Assembly (NCBI GenBank): GCA_956465555.1
Contig: OY101121.1
Span: forward strand, 706,722 to 770,721
Length of the DNA: 64,000 nt
Source of the DNA: Nitzschia sp. pyKryTriq1
Lineage: Eukaryota > Bacillariophyta > Bacillariophyceae > Bacillariales > Bacillariaceae
Direction of reading: 5' to 3'
Below, piece by piece: positions 40,298-49,395 of this stretch (its first letter is position 1; each line of letters starts with the position of its first letter). The position numbers and the translations under genes are program-made. The notes beneath the pieces were generated by a model, which was not told the DNA's origin, searched no databases, and saw nothing but the letters and a program-made list of their open reading frames with translations.

Positions 40298-42052
40298 ATG
40301 ACATTTAAATCCAGAGAATTTTCCTCTCCCGCTACGAGATCCAAGTCCTACCTTGCAAATCTCCCTACAAGCGCCAAACGAAATGAAAAAGATTCACGGA
40401 AAACCGATGTGAAAGACTCTCTCATGAAATTTCTAGACGATTGCGGCGATGAGGATCTGATAATTAATGCAGCGCACAGCCCGGCAAAGAAAAGCATGTC
40501 TCTCAGCAGGAGTGAACATGGACCCTCTCATCTTTCCAGAACGAATAACTCCACTACTGAAAAACGGCGGGGAACCAAGAAGGATAGACTGGATAGTCTT
40601 TCATCCAGCAGCGAACACGGTGCAAGAAAGGTCTCTTCCCTCGGTAGAAGCGAGCATGGCACACCTTCGACTCAAAAGGCCAGCTTGAGCTCCATGAATT
40701 GTCCGAAAATGGACATGCAGAAGGAGCTTAATAATAGTTCCAGCGATGAGAGTTTTGTGGCCGGGAATGGAGGAGGAGGAGGAGACTTGCCACTGGCAGA
40801 CTCGGAAAGTCGAAAACGTCGGCCTGCCTCTGCGCATTCGAGTAGCCGGCGCAGCAGCAGCAGGGGAGATCGCAGCGACAGATCAAAATCCAAATCCCGA
40901 CTAGAACGTTCGAAATCGGCACGTGAACCCCACGTCTCTCGGAGCGACCGAAGCAAGTCCATATCTGCGCGGCGGACAAAATCGGACACTGCAAAGGGCG
41001 GGGGACTCAGTTTAGGCCAGCATTTTGCGGGAGGCGAGCGGCAACGAAGGCGGGCAAGTAGTAGAATGGGGGTTGACGATGACAATCGCTCCGTTGGAAG
41101 TACTCGTTCAAGCTTCTCTACAATGTCGGCCATGACTGGTAAATCGCTTGGATTGGATGCGGGTCCGTTCAATGCATTTTTCAAACCGGAACGAAGACCC
41201 TCCATGAGTGCATCCGCCGCTGCGTCAGTTGGTCCTGGTATTTCTCCAGATGGTGAAGAGGACGAAAAATATTTGAGAATACGAAAAGAAAGACAAGATG
41301 CTATCATGAGCGAAGCTGAAAAGGATCGGTGGAAAGCAAAAAAGGAGAAAGGAGACTTATATGACGAGTCTAATAATGTTCACGCGAGTCTACACGATGG
41401 AATTCCTGACGGCGACGACGACGATCAGCCAATGGTGAAGACCAAGAAATCCGCGCTGCAAAGATTCAAGCAAGGCATTTCGAAGACGGGAAAAGTCACC
41501 AAAAGTACCGCGAAAGGAACCGTCAATGTGGTCAGGGATCCCAAGGCTGCAGCGAAAAAAGTAGGAGTTTTTGCCAAAGATGTCGGTAAAGAAACTGGAA
41601 AGATGCTTTTGGATCCCAAGCTGGCCGCAAAGACTGCAGTGTCGTTAGGCAAGGACGTGACAAAAAATACATATAAGGTGACGAAAGGCGTCGGAAAAGG
41701 AGTTGCGAAAGGTGGCTTGGGTCTGACTAAGACAGTAGCCATGACAGGCGTGAATGCAACATCGATGGTTGTCGGTACAGCTTTGGATGGAGCTGGATTT
41801 GTTGTGAATGGAGCTACTGGTCTTATTTTTAAGAATGGGGCTGCCGTGGATGAAGATAAGTATGCAGATTACAATGCAGCTGAACTGTCAAGCCGCCGGA
41901 AAGGTGGCATGTCATTAATGGAACGAGTTTCCAATCCGACCGCTGCGGCCCCCAAACCCGCTGCTGAAATTCCTTCCACCAAGCCAACACGCAACAGCCA
42001 CAGTGTTTTGCCAGGCCTGATGGTCGGCAAGAATAATTCTTATGATTTCTAG
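40298..42052 (+). CDS. basic Ser-rich protein with amphipathic Lys/Gly domain (intact copy)
   Basis: 584 residues from ATG40298 (MTFKSREFSS); eight further codons upstream are open but start with GTG. The first 300 residues are Ser/Arg-rich and likely disordered, with repeats of Ser-Glu-His-Gly (LSRSEHGP, SSSEHGAR, GRSEHGTP) and an RSDRSKSKSRLERSKS stretch resembling SR-protein or kinase-substrate sequence. Residues about 385-520 form a low-complexity, helix-prone domain. It has a loose 11-residue rhythm, with GKVTKSTAKGT, GKETGKMLLDPKLAAKTA and KGVGKGVAKGGLGLTKT. Such patterns are seen in LEA, lipid-droplet and Vps13-type amphipathic segments that lie on membranes. A membrane or lipid-surface role is inference; the family is not recognised. 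The 5' 90% is duplicated at 26694. Confidence 0.75.
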   Translation: MTFKSREFSSPATRSKSYLANLPTSAKRNEKDSRKTDVKDSLMKFLDDCGDEDLIINAAHSPAKKSMSLSRSEHGPSHLSRTNNSTTEKRRGTKKDRLDSLSSSSEHGARKVSSLGRSEHGTPSTQKASLSSMNCPKMDMQKELNNSSSDESFVAGNGGGGGDLPLADSESRKRRPASAHSSSRRSSSRGDRSDRSKSKSRLERSKSAREPHVSRSDRSKSISARRTKSDTAKGGGLSLGQHFAGGERQRRRASSRMGVDDDNRSVGSTRSSFSTMSAMTGKSLGLDAGPFNAFFKPERRPSMSASAAASVGPGISPDGEEDEKYLRIRKERQDAIMSEAEKDRWKAKKEKGDLYDESNNVHASLHDGIPDGDDDDQPMVKTKKSALQRFKQGISKTGKVTKSTAKGTVNVVRDPKAAAKKVGVFAKDVGKETGKMLLDPKLAAKTAVSLGKDVTKNTYKVTKGVGKGVAKGGLGLTKTVAMTGVNATSMVVGTALDGAGFVVNGATGLIFKNGAAVDEDKYADYNAAELSSRRKGGMSLMERVSNPTAAAPKPAAEIPSTKPTRNSHSVLPGLMVGKNNSYDF

Positions 42053-42257
42053 AGTGAATAAGATGGATAGTTCCCGCAATTTTGTTGGTGTAACAATGAT
42101 TGCATGTGTCAGCGTCGGCGTCGTCTTGACTTGTTTCCGCGAGACAGATGCTCACGCCCATTATGGAGATCCGGCAAGCGGGGGTATTGTATTGTTTAGG
42201 ATCCATACTCGTATTTGTGTAGACTAGCAATCCTCTCTCTACTTTTTAATAGTAGAG

Positions 42258-42581
42258 CTAGTTGCCTGATGGTCGGCCGACAACTTTGACCCCAGGCATT
42301 TGGAGGAGCTTCACTTGTTTGTAACCGAAGCGGATTTTGTGCTCGATGGTTCGAAAGTCATTCTTCTTGACAAGCCCCACCTGCTTTCGAAATTCCTGTC
42401 GAGCAAATGATGAAGAGGTATCCGGATCTTGCCACATATTCTGCAACCGTTTTATCGGGGTGATATCCCCTGCTGCCTGCCGGTCTTTTTTCAAGGCTTC
42501 TCGCATTATGGTTCGGTACAGACCTAGAACCTCCTTTTGAAGTCCCGACATTGCCCTTTTCGTACTCTCCGCTTTCGACAT
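42258..42581 (-). CDS. LYR-motif succinate dehydrogenase assembly factor (SDHAF1-like)
   Basis: 107 residues from ATG42581; the longer upstream frame is rejected because its first 64 residues look like translated 5' leader. The LYR segment LQKEVLGLYRTIMREA, then FRKQVGLVKKNDFRTIEHKI and GYKQVKLLQMPGVKVV match the SDHAF1/LYRM8 pattern. These mitochondrial matrix proteins help insert Fe-S clusters into the succinate dehydrogenase iron-sulfur subunit through the LYR motif. No clear presequence is visible, as is common in LYR proteins. An insertion of about 15 residues (DITPIKRLQNMWQDP) separates the two halves. Another LYR assembly factor cannot be fully excluded. Confidence 0.78.
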   Translation of the reverse strand: MSKAESTKRAMSGLQKEVLGLYRTIMREALKKDRQAAGDITPIKRLQNMWQDPDTSSSFARQEFRKQVGLVKKNDFRTIEHKIRFGYKQVKLLQMPGVKVVGRPSGN

Positions 42582-43062
42582 CGTGGTCTTTCTAATTCTC
42601 ACTACTCTAGCTAGGTGTATGTAGTAAGGATGCTTTGCGATGTGCAATCTGCAATGTGCAATGTGCAACGGGTATATGAGCAAGCTAAGAAGAGAAGATG
42701 AGAAGAGAGTGGACGCAGGACGCAGTGGACAGCTCAGAGCGGACGAGCCAGAAAGGAATGGAAATGGACCCATCCGACTGCTTCATCCGGTCTGGTAGCC
42801 CGCTCCGCCGCGGCGAAACTGGTACCGTAAAATAGAGAACTTCTAATTACAGCAGCCAGCAGAAAGCAGAAATTAGCCGGATATTCTTTATTGCGCATGT
42901 CCACAAAGAGCATCTGCACACCTCCATCATAGAAAGGAGTGCTCCTGTGTACTGCTTCGAGCAAGAGTTCAGCGATTACCACATTAGACGCCTGTTTGTC
43001 TCCATGCCTTTTTTGTATCGAGATCGAGATTGAGAAAACCTACCTGTATTTCAGTCGCCATC
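42582..43062. promoter_or_regulatory. divergent upstream region
   Basis: 481 bp between the SDHAF1-like gene and the LRR gene. A small direct repeat of ATGTGCAATCTGCA-like words lies at 42638-42668. No gene recognised. Confidence 0.4.
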
Positions 43063-44490
43063 ATGTCGATGTCCGAGGATGTTCTGGCCATGACCTTTTC
43101 GTCAGAACATACGCCAACGGTTTCCATTGATGGAATGTTAATGGACAGTCAGACCACCGCTGCCGTTCTGAAAGAAGCGAAACGACGCCCGAAAGTGAAA
43201 GAGCTGACGTTAAGAAGTGTCACTATCGATGCCACTGTTGCAAGGGCTGTGGATGAACTGTTCGAAGATCCCGAGCGTGTATGGAGAAAAATGGAACTGA
43301 TCCATTGTACGGGTCGCAACGCCCAAATTATCAAAGCCAGTATTTGCCGAACAAAACATTTCGCGTTCACGGGGAGCGTTCCGATCGCGCACAATCCAAG
43401 GTACTCTCTGGACGCCGAGTGTATGCAAGCAGTAGGGAATGCGTTGAAGGAATGCAAGGAGTTAACCGTTTTAAGTTTGAGGGGAAGTAGGCTGGACCGA
43501 GCTGGACTGCAAGCCTTTGCTGACGGCTTGGAAAAATGCACTTCGCTTCAAACACTCCAATTAAGCCATTGCGGATTCGAAGTTCCAGATGTCTCGATTC
43601 TGTCCTCGGCTCTCGCCAGGAATCAACATTTGACAGCACTTTCCATGGCTCATTGCAAAATTGGGGCAACACCACTCGCCGAAGAGTCCACCAACCAGCT
43701 TTGTCTCCTGCTCGAAAGCCTTGTCTCCCATCCCGCCCTTCAGGTTTTAAATGTATTTGGCATGTATTGCACAGAGCGGGCGATGGAGGCGTTCAGTAGC
43801 TTGTTACGAGCGCCACGTTCTGCTCTGTGGCATCTTGGTCTGAAGAACAACGTTAGACATCCAGATGACAAGCTGACGGCAACTGGCTTGTTTCGGGCTC
43901 TTGAGGCCAACACGTCTTTGACTTATCTACAAGTTTCTGGAAACAATGTTGATGATGACGACATGGAACAGCTCGCTCAAATTGTTGCAGATTCGAACAG
44001 CACTCTGCGGGCATTGAATTTGACGGCCAATAACATTGGCGATGATGGTATTATCTCCTTTGCAAAAAGGCTCCCCGATATGAAAGGGCTGAGGCTGCTG
44101 GACCTACAACGAAATCCTTTTACAGAAACCTCAAAAGTCGAAATCATCGCGGCGTTGAAAGAAAATACCGAGTTGGAGCGTCTAGACTTGGACGGAAAAT
44201 TTGACGCGACCAAGGCCTATTATCTGGGTCTAAATAAGGGTGGACGACGATTGCTACAATCTGGCAACAATACCCCCCTCGGATTGTGGCCGCTCGTGTT
44301 GGAGAGGACCAACCGACTCCCGTACAACCGAAGCCTACCCCATGCTCATCTAGACGTCCTGTACAATCTCCTTCAGGGTCCAGCTGTCTTTCAACCCAGA
44401 ACAAAGAGGACAAGAGAAGTCGAAGCGACAAACAATGGAGAGAAAACCGACACAGAAGAACCGACCAAGAAGCGTGCTCGTATTTCCTGA
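43063..44490 (+). CDS. ribonuclease-inhibitor-type leucine-rich-repeat protein
   Basis: 475 residues from ATG43063 (context GCCATCATGT). The middle contains repeated LRR units of RI/NLRC type: LTVLSLRGSRLDRAGLQA, LQTLQLSHCGFEVPD, LTALSMAHCKIG, LQVLNVFGMYC, LTYLQVSGNNVDDDDME, LRALNLTANNIGDDGI and LRLLDLQRNPF. No kinase, NACHT or F-box domain is visible. The C terminus carries a basic, NLS-like KRTREVE...KKRARIS tail, so nuclear localisation is possible (inference). LRR proteins of this kind are scaffolds; partner unknown. Intronless. Confidence 0.8.
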   Translation: MSMSEDVLAMTFSSEHTPTVSIDGMLMDSQTTAAVLKEAKRRPKVKELTLRSVTIDATVARAVDELFEDPERVWRKMELIHCTGRNAQIIKASICRTKHFAFTGSVPIAHNPRYSLDAECMQAVGNALKECKELTVLSLRGSRLDRAGLQAFADGLEKCTSLQTLQLSHCGFEVPDVSILSSALARNQHLTALSMAHCKIGATPLAEESTNQLCLLLESLVSHPALQVLNVFGMYCTERAMEAFSSLLRAPRSALWHLGLKNNVRHPDDKLTATGLFRALEANTSLTYLQVSGNNVDDDDMEQLAQIVADSNSTLRALNLTANNIGDDGIISFAKRLPDMKGLRLLDLQRNPFTETSKVEIIAALKENTELERLDLDGKFDATKAYYLGLNKGGRRLLQSGNNTPLGLWPLVLERTNRLPYNRSLPHAHLDVLYNLLQGPAVFQPRTKRTREVEATNNGEKTDTEEPTKKRARIS

Positions 44491-45911
44491 AACCATGTTT
44501 GACTCAAGCATGGCATTTCGAAGAGCACTCCAGGGTTCTCACTTGTGGAGCTTTGTCAAATGGAGTGGTAATATTGTTGTGTTCCTTGACATACTAATGG
44601 ATGTGCACTGTGGTCTTAGTGTTGTTTTTCGAGGGAATGCAGCCACTCCACTTTCTGCAGGGTACAACTCACCTACTCATCATGAGTAGTAGAAACCTGT
44701 TGCAGCGTGTCGACACGGGTAAATGACCGCCATTCCAGAGTTCGCAGGTGCTTCCAACTCGGGCACAACCTTTTTTTTCGTAGTAGTAAGGACATAGCAC
44801 TCCCGCCCTTGCAACTGTTAAAGGAGAGTGGATAGAGAGGGAGGTATCGTTCGCGTGCTCGGACCCCTTACTGTTTCGGTAAGTATAGACCACACAGGGT
44901 CGGACAGTAGCGAAAGAAGTGTCTTCGGCTTCTGTACTATACCATACGGATCTCCTATTTCATGTACAGCTGTTAGAAGAGTGATGATGATTGTACTACT
45001 AGTAGAGTATTTTTGTACCAAAGCAAGTCCCCGCCGCTGCTATTTCATCGTGTCGGTATAGGTAGTGTTGCATGTGGTAGCTCTACCGGTAGAGTCGTAC
45101 CAGTAGTAATGTACTGGTACTTTACTCTCTCTCTCTCTCTCTCTCTCGCTACGAGTAGTACTATAGAGAGTAGAGGTCACTCCTCTTTACTATTAATCAA
45201 ATTATTTCATTGTGCTTGTACTGTCTGTACCGGTACTGTACCGGTACCGGTAAGTGGACAAGGGACAAGGCAGTAAGACAACAATACTTGTACGCAACTG
45301 GACCCCCGTATACTGCTAGACCAGTACCCTGTGGTAGTCCCGCGGTATGAAGAGTCGCTCCTCCTCCCGTACAGTACGGTACTGGTACTTGTCGGTAGCA
45401 AAGTACTGGTACAATACTCGGGTAAGATGTCGTACGTACCGGTACAAGTACGAGTACCGGCGGTATGGACCGATCGCCATTCGATCCTTGGGGCGCGCTG
45501 TACTTTTACTCTCTACTACTACCGGTAGTCGAGAGAGAGTGGAGAGGAACCCAGAGCACTCGGAGTATTCATAGGTACAGTACAAACAGTAAAGTACCGG
45601 TCACTATTACTGAGGAGGAGGAGGTCGTCGTCAGTCTTGCTGTGCCTTGAATCCGTTGAACTAATCAAAACGTCTACCAGCTAAATAAAACAAAGGCACG
45701 CCCGGCGCATCTGTGTACTGGGTATACACGTTTTCAACGTAAATCTAATTTTTTGCCACCCCACAAAATTCTTCAGATTCCTGAGCTTCGCCGATATCGA
45801 TCGTATTCAGAACTGCGAGCTGCGAGAACTCGGAACAACACAGTTCTCATAAAACGAAACAAGTCGTTGCCACTACCCTTACACGACAAAAAGTTCCACA
45901 ACTAGCACAAA
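44491..45911. other. 1.4-kb spacer with dense GTAC palindromes
   Basis: No gene recognised. From about 45045 to 45610 it is packed with GTACCGGTAC-type words (TGTACCGGTACTGTACCGG, then TACCGGTAA) and a CT run (45125-45148). Many short frames on both strands of this low-complexity DNA are discounted. Confidence 0.6.
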
Positions 45912-46299
45912 ATGACTGGTAAGTTGATGGAAGATGAGATGGGTAGTTCATGCATGCATGGACAAACAAACGACGGATCTCGAGACCTCCGACCTCCAGT
46001 AGCTTCATCCTGATACTCACAAATTTTGTGTCGACTCCTAAATGACTTGTTCAACAGCCGAAACTGCCACCACTCCCGTTGAGACTAAGGCTCCGGCTGA
46101 AGAGCCCGTCAAGGAGGAAGTCAAGACAGCCGAACCTGCTTCTGTCGAGAAGAAGTCTTTCTTCGCCACCTTTTGTGGATGCTTGGGAGGCTCGGGCGCT
46201 CCACCTGCCGACACCGATTCCAAGGAACCGACCAAGAAGGACGACGTTGAAGCCGAAGAAGTCGAGAAGGAAGAAGTTGCCGAAAAGGCCGAGGCTTAG
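45912..46299 (+). CDS. small acidic protein with a Cys-Gly island, two exons
   Basis: Exon 1 is just ATGACTG (45912-45918); a 139-bp intron (GTAAGT...CAACAG) is followed by exon 2 at 46058-46299, giving 82 residues. The start was chosen because the exon 2 frame lacks a good ATG, and the spliced sequence MTAETATTPVETKAPAEEP is continuous with it. The product is Glu/Lys/Ala/Pro-rich with one hydrophobic centre, KKSFFATFCGCLGGSGA. This island and the acidic surroundings resemble the islands FAFVCCGLGG and FSSICCGAFG of the 408-residue protein at 13733. No known domain. The Cys residues next to Phe and basic residues could be a palmitoylation site (speculative). Confidence 0.7.
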
Positions 46300-46411
46300 A
46301 TTCCATCTCTTGCTGCTTCTTCAAAGCATTTCGTTTCGTGAAGTCCATGTCAGAATTGATGCAAATCAGTACGCCCATGATGTTCCCACGTAACGAACTT
46401 ATATGTCGATA

Positions 46412-46479
46412 TTAGTCAAATAAAAGTTAAGGCATTAGTCAAATAAAAGTTAAGGCATTAGTCAAATAAAAGTTAAGGC
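46412..46479 (+). repeat. 23-bp tandem repeat, three units, each with AATAAA
   Basis: The unit TTAGTCAAATAAAAGTTAAG plus GCA is repeated at 46412, 46435 and 46458 (last unit one base short). It lies 110-180 bp after the stop codon of the small acidic protein gene, where a polyadenylation signal would be expected. Confidence 0.9.
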
Positions 46480-47164
46480 TGTGTTTAAACAACACTTTGA
46501 ATAACTGCAATGTAGTATAATTTCAAATGTTTTTGCAGTGCGGGTGGTCTACGTCGGAGCAACGAAATATACACCATTCGTCACCCCGTGGCCGAGTATG
46601 ATTCGCTTCAATTGTCTCCCATGGATGACTCCTTATTATCCTCGGTACAGGACGGAGTTCATCGGCCATTCTGCTTTTTTAAAAGTACTCCTTACTTCTT
46701 GTACCCAGTGTATACTTAAAGTATCTCATCGCCTCTCTATGGACACCCAGAGTAGACAACCTTTGCTCTTCGTACTGGTACCTGGTACAAGTACATTCGT
46801 TGATAGAGAGAGCGCGATGGTGGTGGAGACTTCATCGCATCATCGTCGTCGACGACGACGATGATGCGATGATGCGATGCAAAAATACATCAAAATAATT
46901 AAAGTGTTTTAATCGAAGGATTCGAGCGAAGAGTATTGAACGGAGGAATCTGGAATCGAATGACTAATGCGATCCATCGTTTTCAAAACATTGGGTCGTG
47001 GCCATCCACCCATAAGCACGCAAGCCGCGATCCCCTATCTGCGGTGAGTTTTGTTGGCTGTTCGTTGTTCCATTTTCTTTTCTCCACTCTCTACTCCAGA
47101 CTACCCTTACTACCTTACAACAACGACTACCTGCCTTTTGCCGGCCTTGACATCTATCAACAAC
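46480..47164. other. spacer with a 19-bp hairpin
   Basis: No gene recognised. An inverted repeat of 19 bp (arms 46832-46850 and 46854-46872, loop GAC) is made of CATC/GTC units. GGTACCTGGTAC lies near 46778-46789. The right end is the FCF1 promoter and leader. Confidence 0.55.
46832..46872. repeat. 19-bp stem, 3-nt loop inverted repeat
   Basis: Left arm TCATCGCATCATCGTCGTC, spacer GAC, right arm GACGACGATGATGCGATGA. Perfect pairing. Trinucleotide expansion of both arms is a likely origin. Confidence 0.85.
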
Positions 47165-47918
47165 ATGGGAAAAGCAAAGAAGACGCGAAAGTTTGCAGTG
47201 GCCAAGAAAATTATAAGTCCGAAGGATACTCGAGTCCGAGATAATTTGGAAAAGGCCAAGCAGAAAGAAGAAGCGTTAAAAAAGAAAGCGGAGCCTAGGC
47301 AGGTGGAACAAGCCAATTCAGCACTGTTTTTCCAGTACAATACACAACTTGGGCCTCCCTATCATGTGCTTGTTGATACGAACTTTATCAATTTCTCAAT
47401 TCGGTATGTCCAGAGTTCCGGTTTCGTCGACATTCACATTTACTTTTGTTCTTTCTCGAATCTTACGTGTTCCCGTTTCGTAGAAAAAAGCTCGATATGG
47501 TACGAGCCATGATGGACTGCTTACTTGCGAAATGTATTCCCTGTATAACCGACTGCGTGATGGGAGAACTTGAGAAACTAGGTGGAAAATATAAGATCGC
47601 TTTGCGACTCGCGAAAGATCCTCGCTTTGAGCGTATTCCATGCAACTGCAAAGGTTGCTATGCAGATGACTGCCTTACGAATATGGTGAAGCAATGGAGA
47701 TGCTTTATCGTTGCTACCTGTGATAAGGAGCTTCGTGGACGTATTAGAAAGATCCCTGGTGTGCCGTGTATGTACATCAGCGGGTACAAATACACCGTCG
47801 AGGTAAGTCAAAGTGCCGGGCTTTATGGGTTGCTAGCAATGGCTGATGCCATCCTTACATCCATCTTCTTCCACCACAGCGGATGCCGGAAGCATTTGGA
47901 GCTCCACGTAACGGTTAA
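47165..47918 (+). CDS. FCF1: FCF1/Utp24, PIN-domain rRNA-processing endonuclease, three exons
   Basis: Exons 47165-47403, 47484-47802 and 47880-47918, with introns of 80 and 77 bp in phases 2 and 0, give 198 residues, the usual FCF1 length. The start MGKAKKTRKFAVAKKII is typical. The spliced PIN domain runs LVDTNFINFSIRKKLDMV...ITDCVMGELEKLGGKY, then DPRFERIPC and YADDCL, supplying the acidic metal-binding residues of the active site. It ends KIPGVPCMYISGYKYTVE-RMPEAFGAPR, reconstructed across the last intron. FCF1 cleaves pre-rRNA at sites A1/A2 within the small-subunit processome in the nucleolus. Translation without splicing would stop early, which supports the introns. Confidence 0.95.
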
Positions 47919-48297
47919 AGCGAGGGTTTTTTGCAGTGTGGTTTGGACCAGAAGCCATTGTAGCCGAGTGGAGCCTTGGAGAGAAGGATTGAATCGTTCG
48001 AGCGAAGCTTCGAATCGGGTGCATGTGGATAGGGTCATAGTCTTGTGGAGCTTTAAGTCTCAGATGTTCCCTCGAGTTATGACAGAAGGATATCGGGCTA
48101 CTGTATTGTCTAAAGTGACGCCGTTCTAGCTTTTCTTTGAGTACGATTATAGTGCATACCATAAATGCTCCCTATACTACGACGTTACATACAACTCCTC
48201 GCCACAAGAAAACACGCGGTGTGCTTTTGCTCCCACAGCTCCCACAAACAAGTTGTGTCATAGCCGATACGTAGCCGACCTGTTCCGATCAACAATT
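47919..48297. other. convergent 3' spacer
   Basis: 379 bp between FCF1 and EMC6 3' ends. Frames here are read-through of FCF1 exon 3 or its complement. Nothing else recognised. Confidence 0.5.
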
Positions 48298-48759
48298 TTA
48301 ATAGAGGTACACCAGCCCATAAAACAACGTCCAAAATAGCGTGAAAGACAAGGCACATTGCTGCAGATTCGCCGTCAAATACGACCACCAATTTTGTCTT
48401 GTGTAGGAATGTAGCTTGAAATCCATCTTCAGACCGCAGACCAAAGTCAGAACAAATACATGGAGTAAAACGAAACACGCTGATGACAAGAATATTGGTT
48501 GGGGCGCAGTCAGATAGGGAGATCATAGATCACAGCACCAACGGGAAAATAAACAATGGACCCACTCACCAAGTCCCTCCAACCCTGTAAGCCCACAGAT
48601 ACCAGCAACACACCCGGAAGCAATTCCCATTACAGACCGTATTTTATCGACTCGTTCCATGTTGTAACGAAGGGACGTCACGTCAATGACATCCTTCTCA
48701 TCCGCCGTGTCTTCGACACCAGGCGCTCCGCCATCCAGGCCTGCCATAGGATCAATCAT
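48298..48759 (-). CDS. EMC6: EMC6, ER membrane protein complex subunit 6, two exons
   Basis: Exon 1 48759-48570 and exon 2 48479-48298, with a 90-bp intron (GTGAGT...CATCAG, phase 1), give 123 residues. The acidic N terminus is followed by SLRYNMERVDKIRSVMGIAS, the helical GCVAGICGLTGLEGL continuing after the splice into ACFVLLHVFVLTL, and the C-terminal span LSFTLFWTLFYGLVYLY. This matches the EMC6 pattern of three membrane segments with a conserved GLTGL turn and a final FWT.LYG.V.VY. EMC inserts tail-anchored and some multipass proteins into the ER membrane. Convergent with FCF1. Confidence 0.88.
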
Positions 48760-49040
48760 GATTGTGTCTGTTTTTGTGTTGAGCCAGTTCTGCCTTGAAC
48801 AATAAGAGGTGTGGGTGAAGTGGTTTATGTTAAACCCTGTCAGTCACAGTAGTTGTCGATGGTCCATTCATCATTTCACCGAGAGGCGAGAGGGCCGTGG
48901 CCATTATTGTCAGCAGCAGGTTGCTCGCGGACCCCTGCTCGGACGGATGTCGATGCTCCGCGTGATCCGTGCCGCCTGCTTTATTCGTCGTTCTTTTGCA
49001 CAGCTATTGTAAATTTTAATTGGTCCAGTCCTCTTGCGAA

Positions 49041-49114
49041 GCTTGTATAGCTCAGCTGGTTAGAGCGTGGGTCTAATAAACCCAAGGTCGTGGGTTCGAT
49101 CCCCACTACGAGTA
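49041..49114 (+). tRNA. tRNA-Ile, anticodon AAU
   Basis: A 74-nt cloverleaf identical to the minus-strand gene at 9671-9744: the same GCTTGTA/TACGAGT acceptor stem and CTAATAA anticodon loop, no intron, no CCA. T5 at 49118-49122 is the likely terminator. The flanks are unrelated to those of the other copy. Confidence 0.95.
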
Positions 49115-49395
49115 CAGTTTTTGCTAGCGACACACTACTTTTTTTTAATTAAGCATGTAGGTAGCGAAACACCGGTGTGTAGACTACGAATACCGTAGCT
49201 TGTACCGGTACGTATACTGGTACGGTATTACCGAGAGACAATACCGGTAGCTTTTGCATGAAACGATAGCTCTCTACTTTCTACTGTACTACGTTGTCGT
49301 CTTCTATAATTGCACAGTATCAGCACGAGTGCTGTACCTGGTACAGACTGGACGAAGGAGTATCAGACCCAATATGTTGGTCAATCGTCAATCTT

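Larger units (their letters stand above)
28271..41874 (+). repeat. tandem duplication unit, copy 2 (13,604 bp)
   Basis: Direct, head-to-tail copy of 14667-28270 without any spacer. Its right edge, at 41874/41875, leads on into the remaining 3' part of the basic Ser-rich gene, which is therefore intact here. No difference from copy 1 was found in the stretches compared. Confidence 0.97.

Noticed and set aside
45207-45650. Several frames on both strands rich in Tyr, Val and Arg
   Set aside because: They are translations of the GTAC palindrome cluster.
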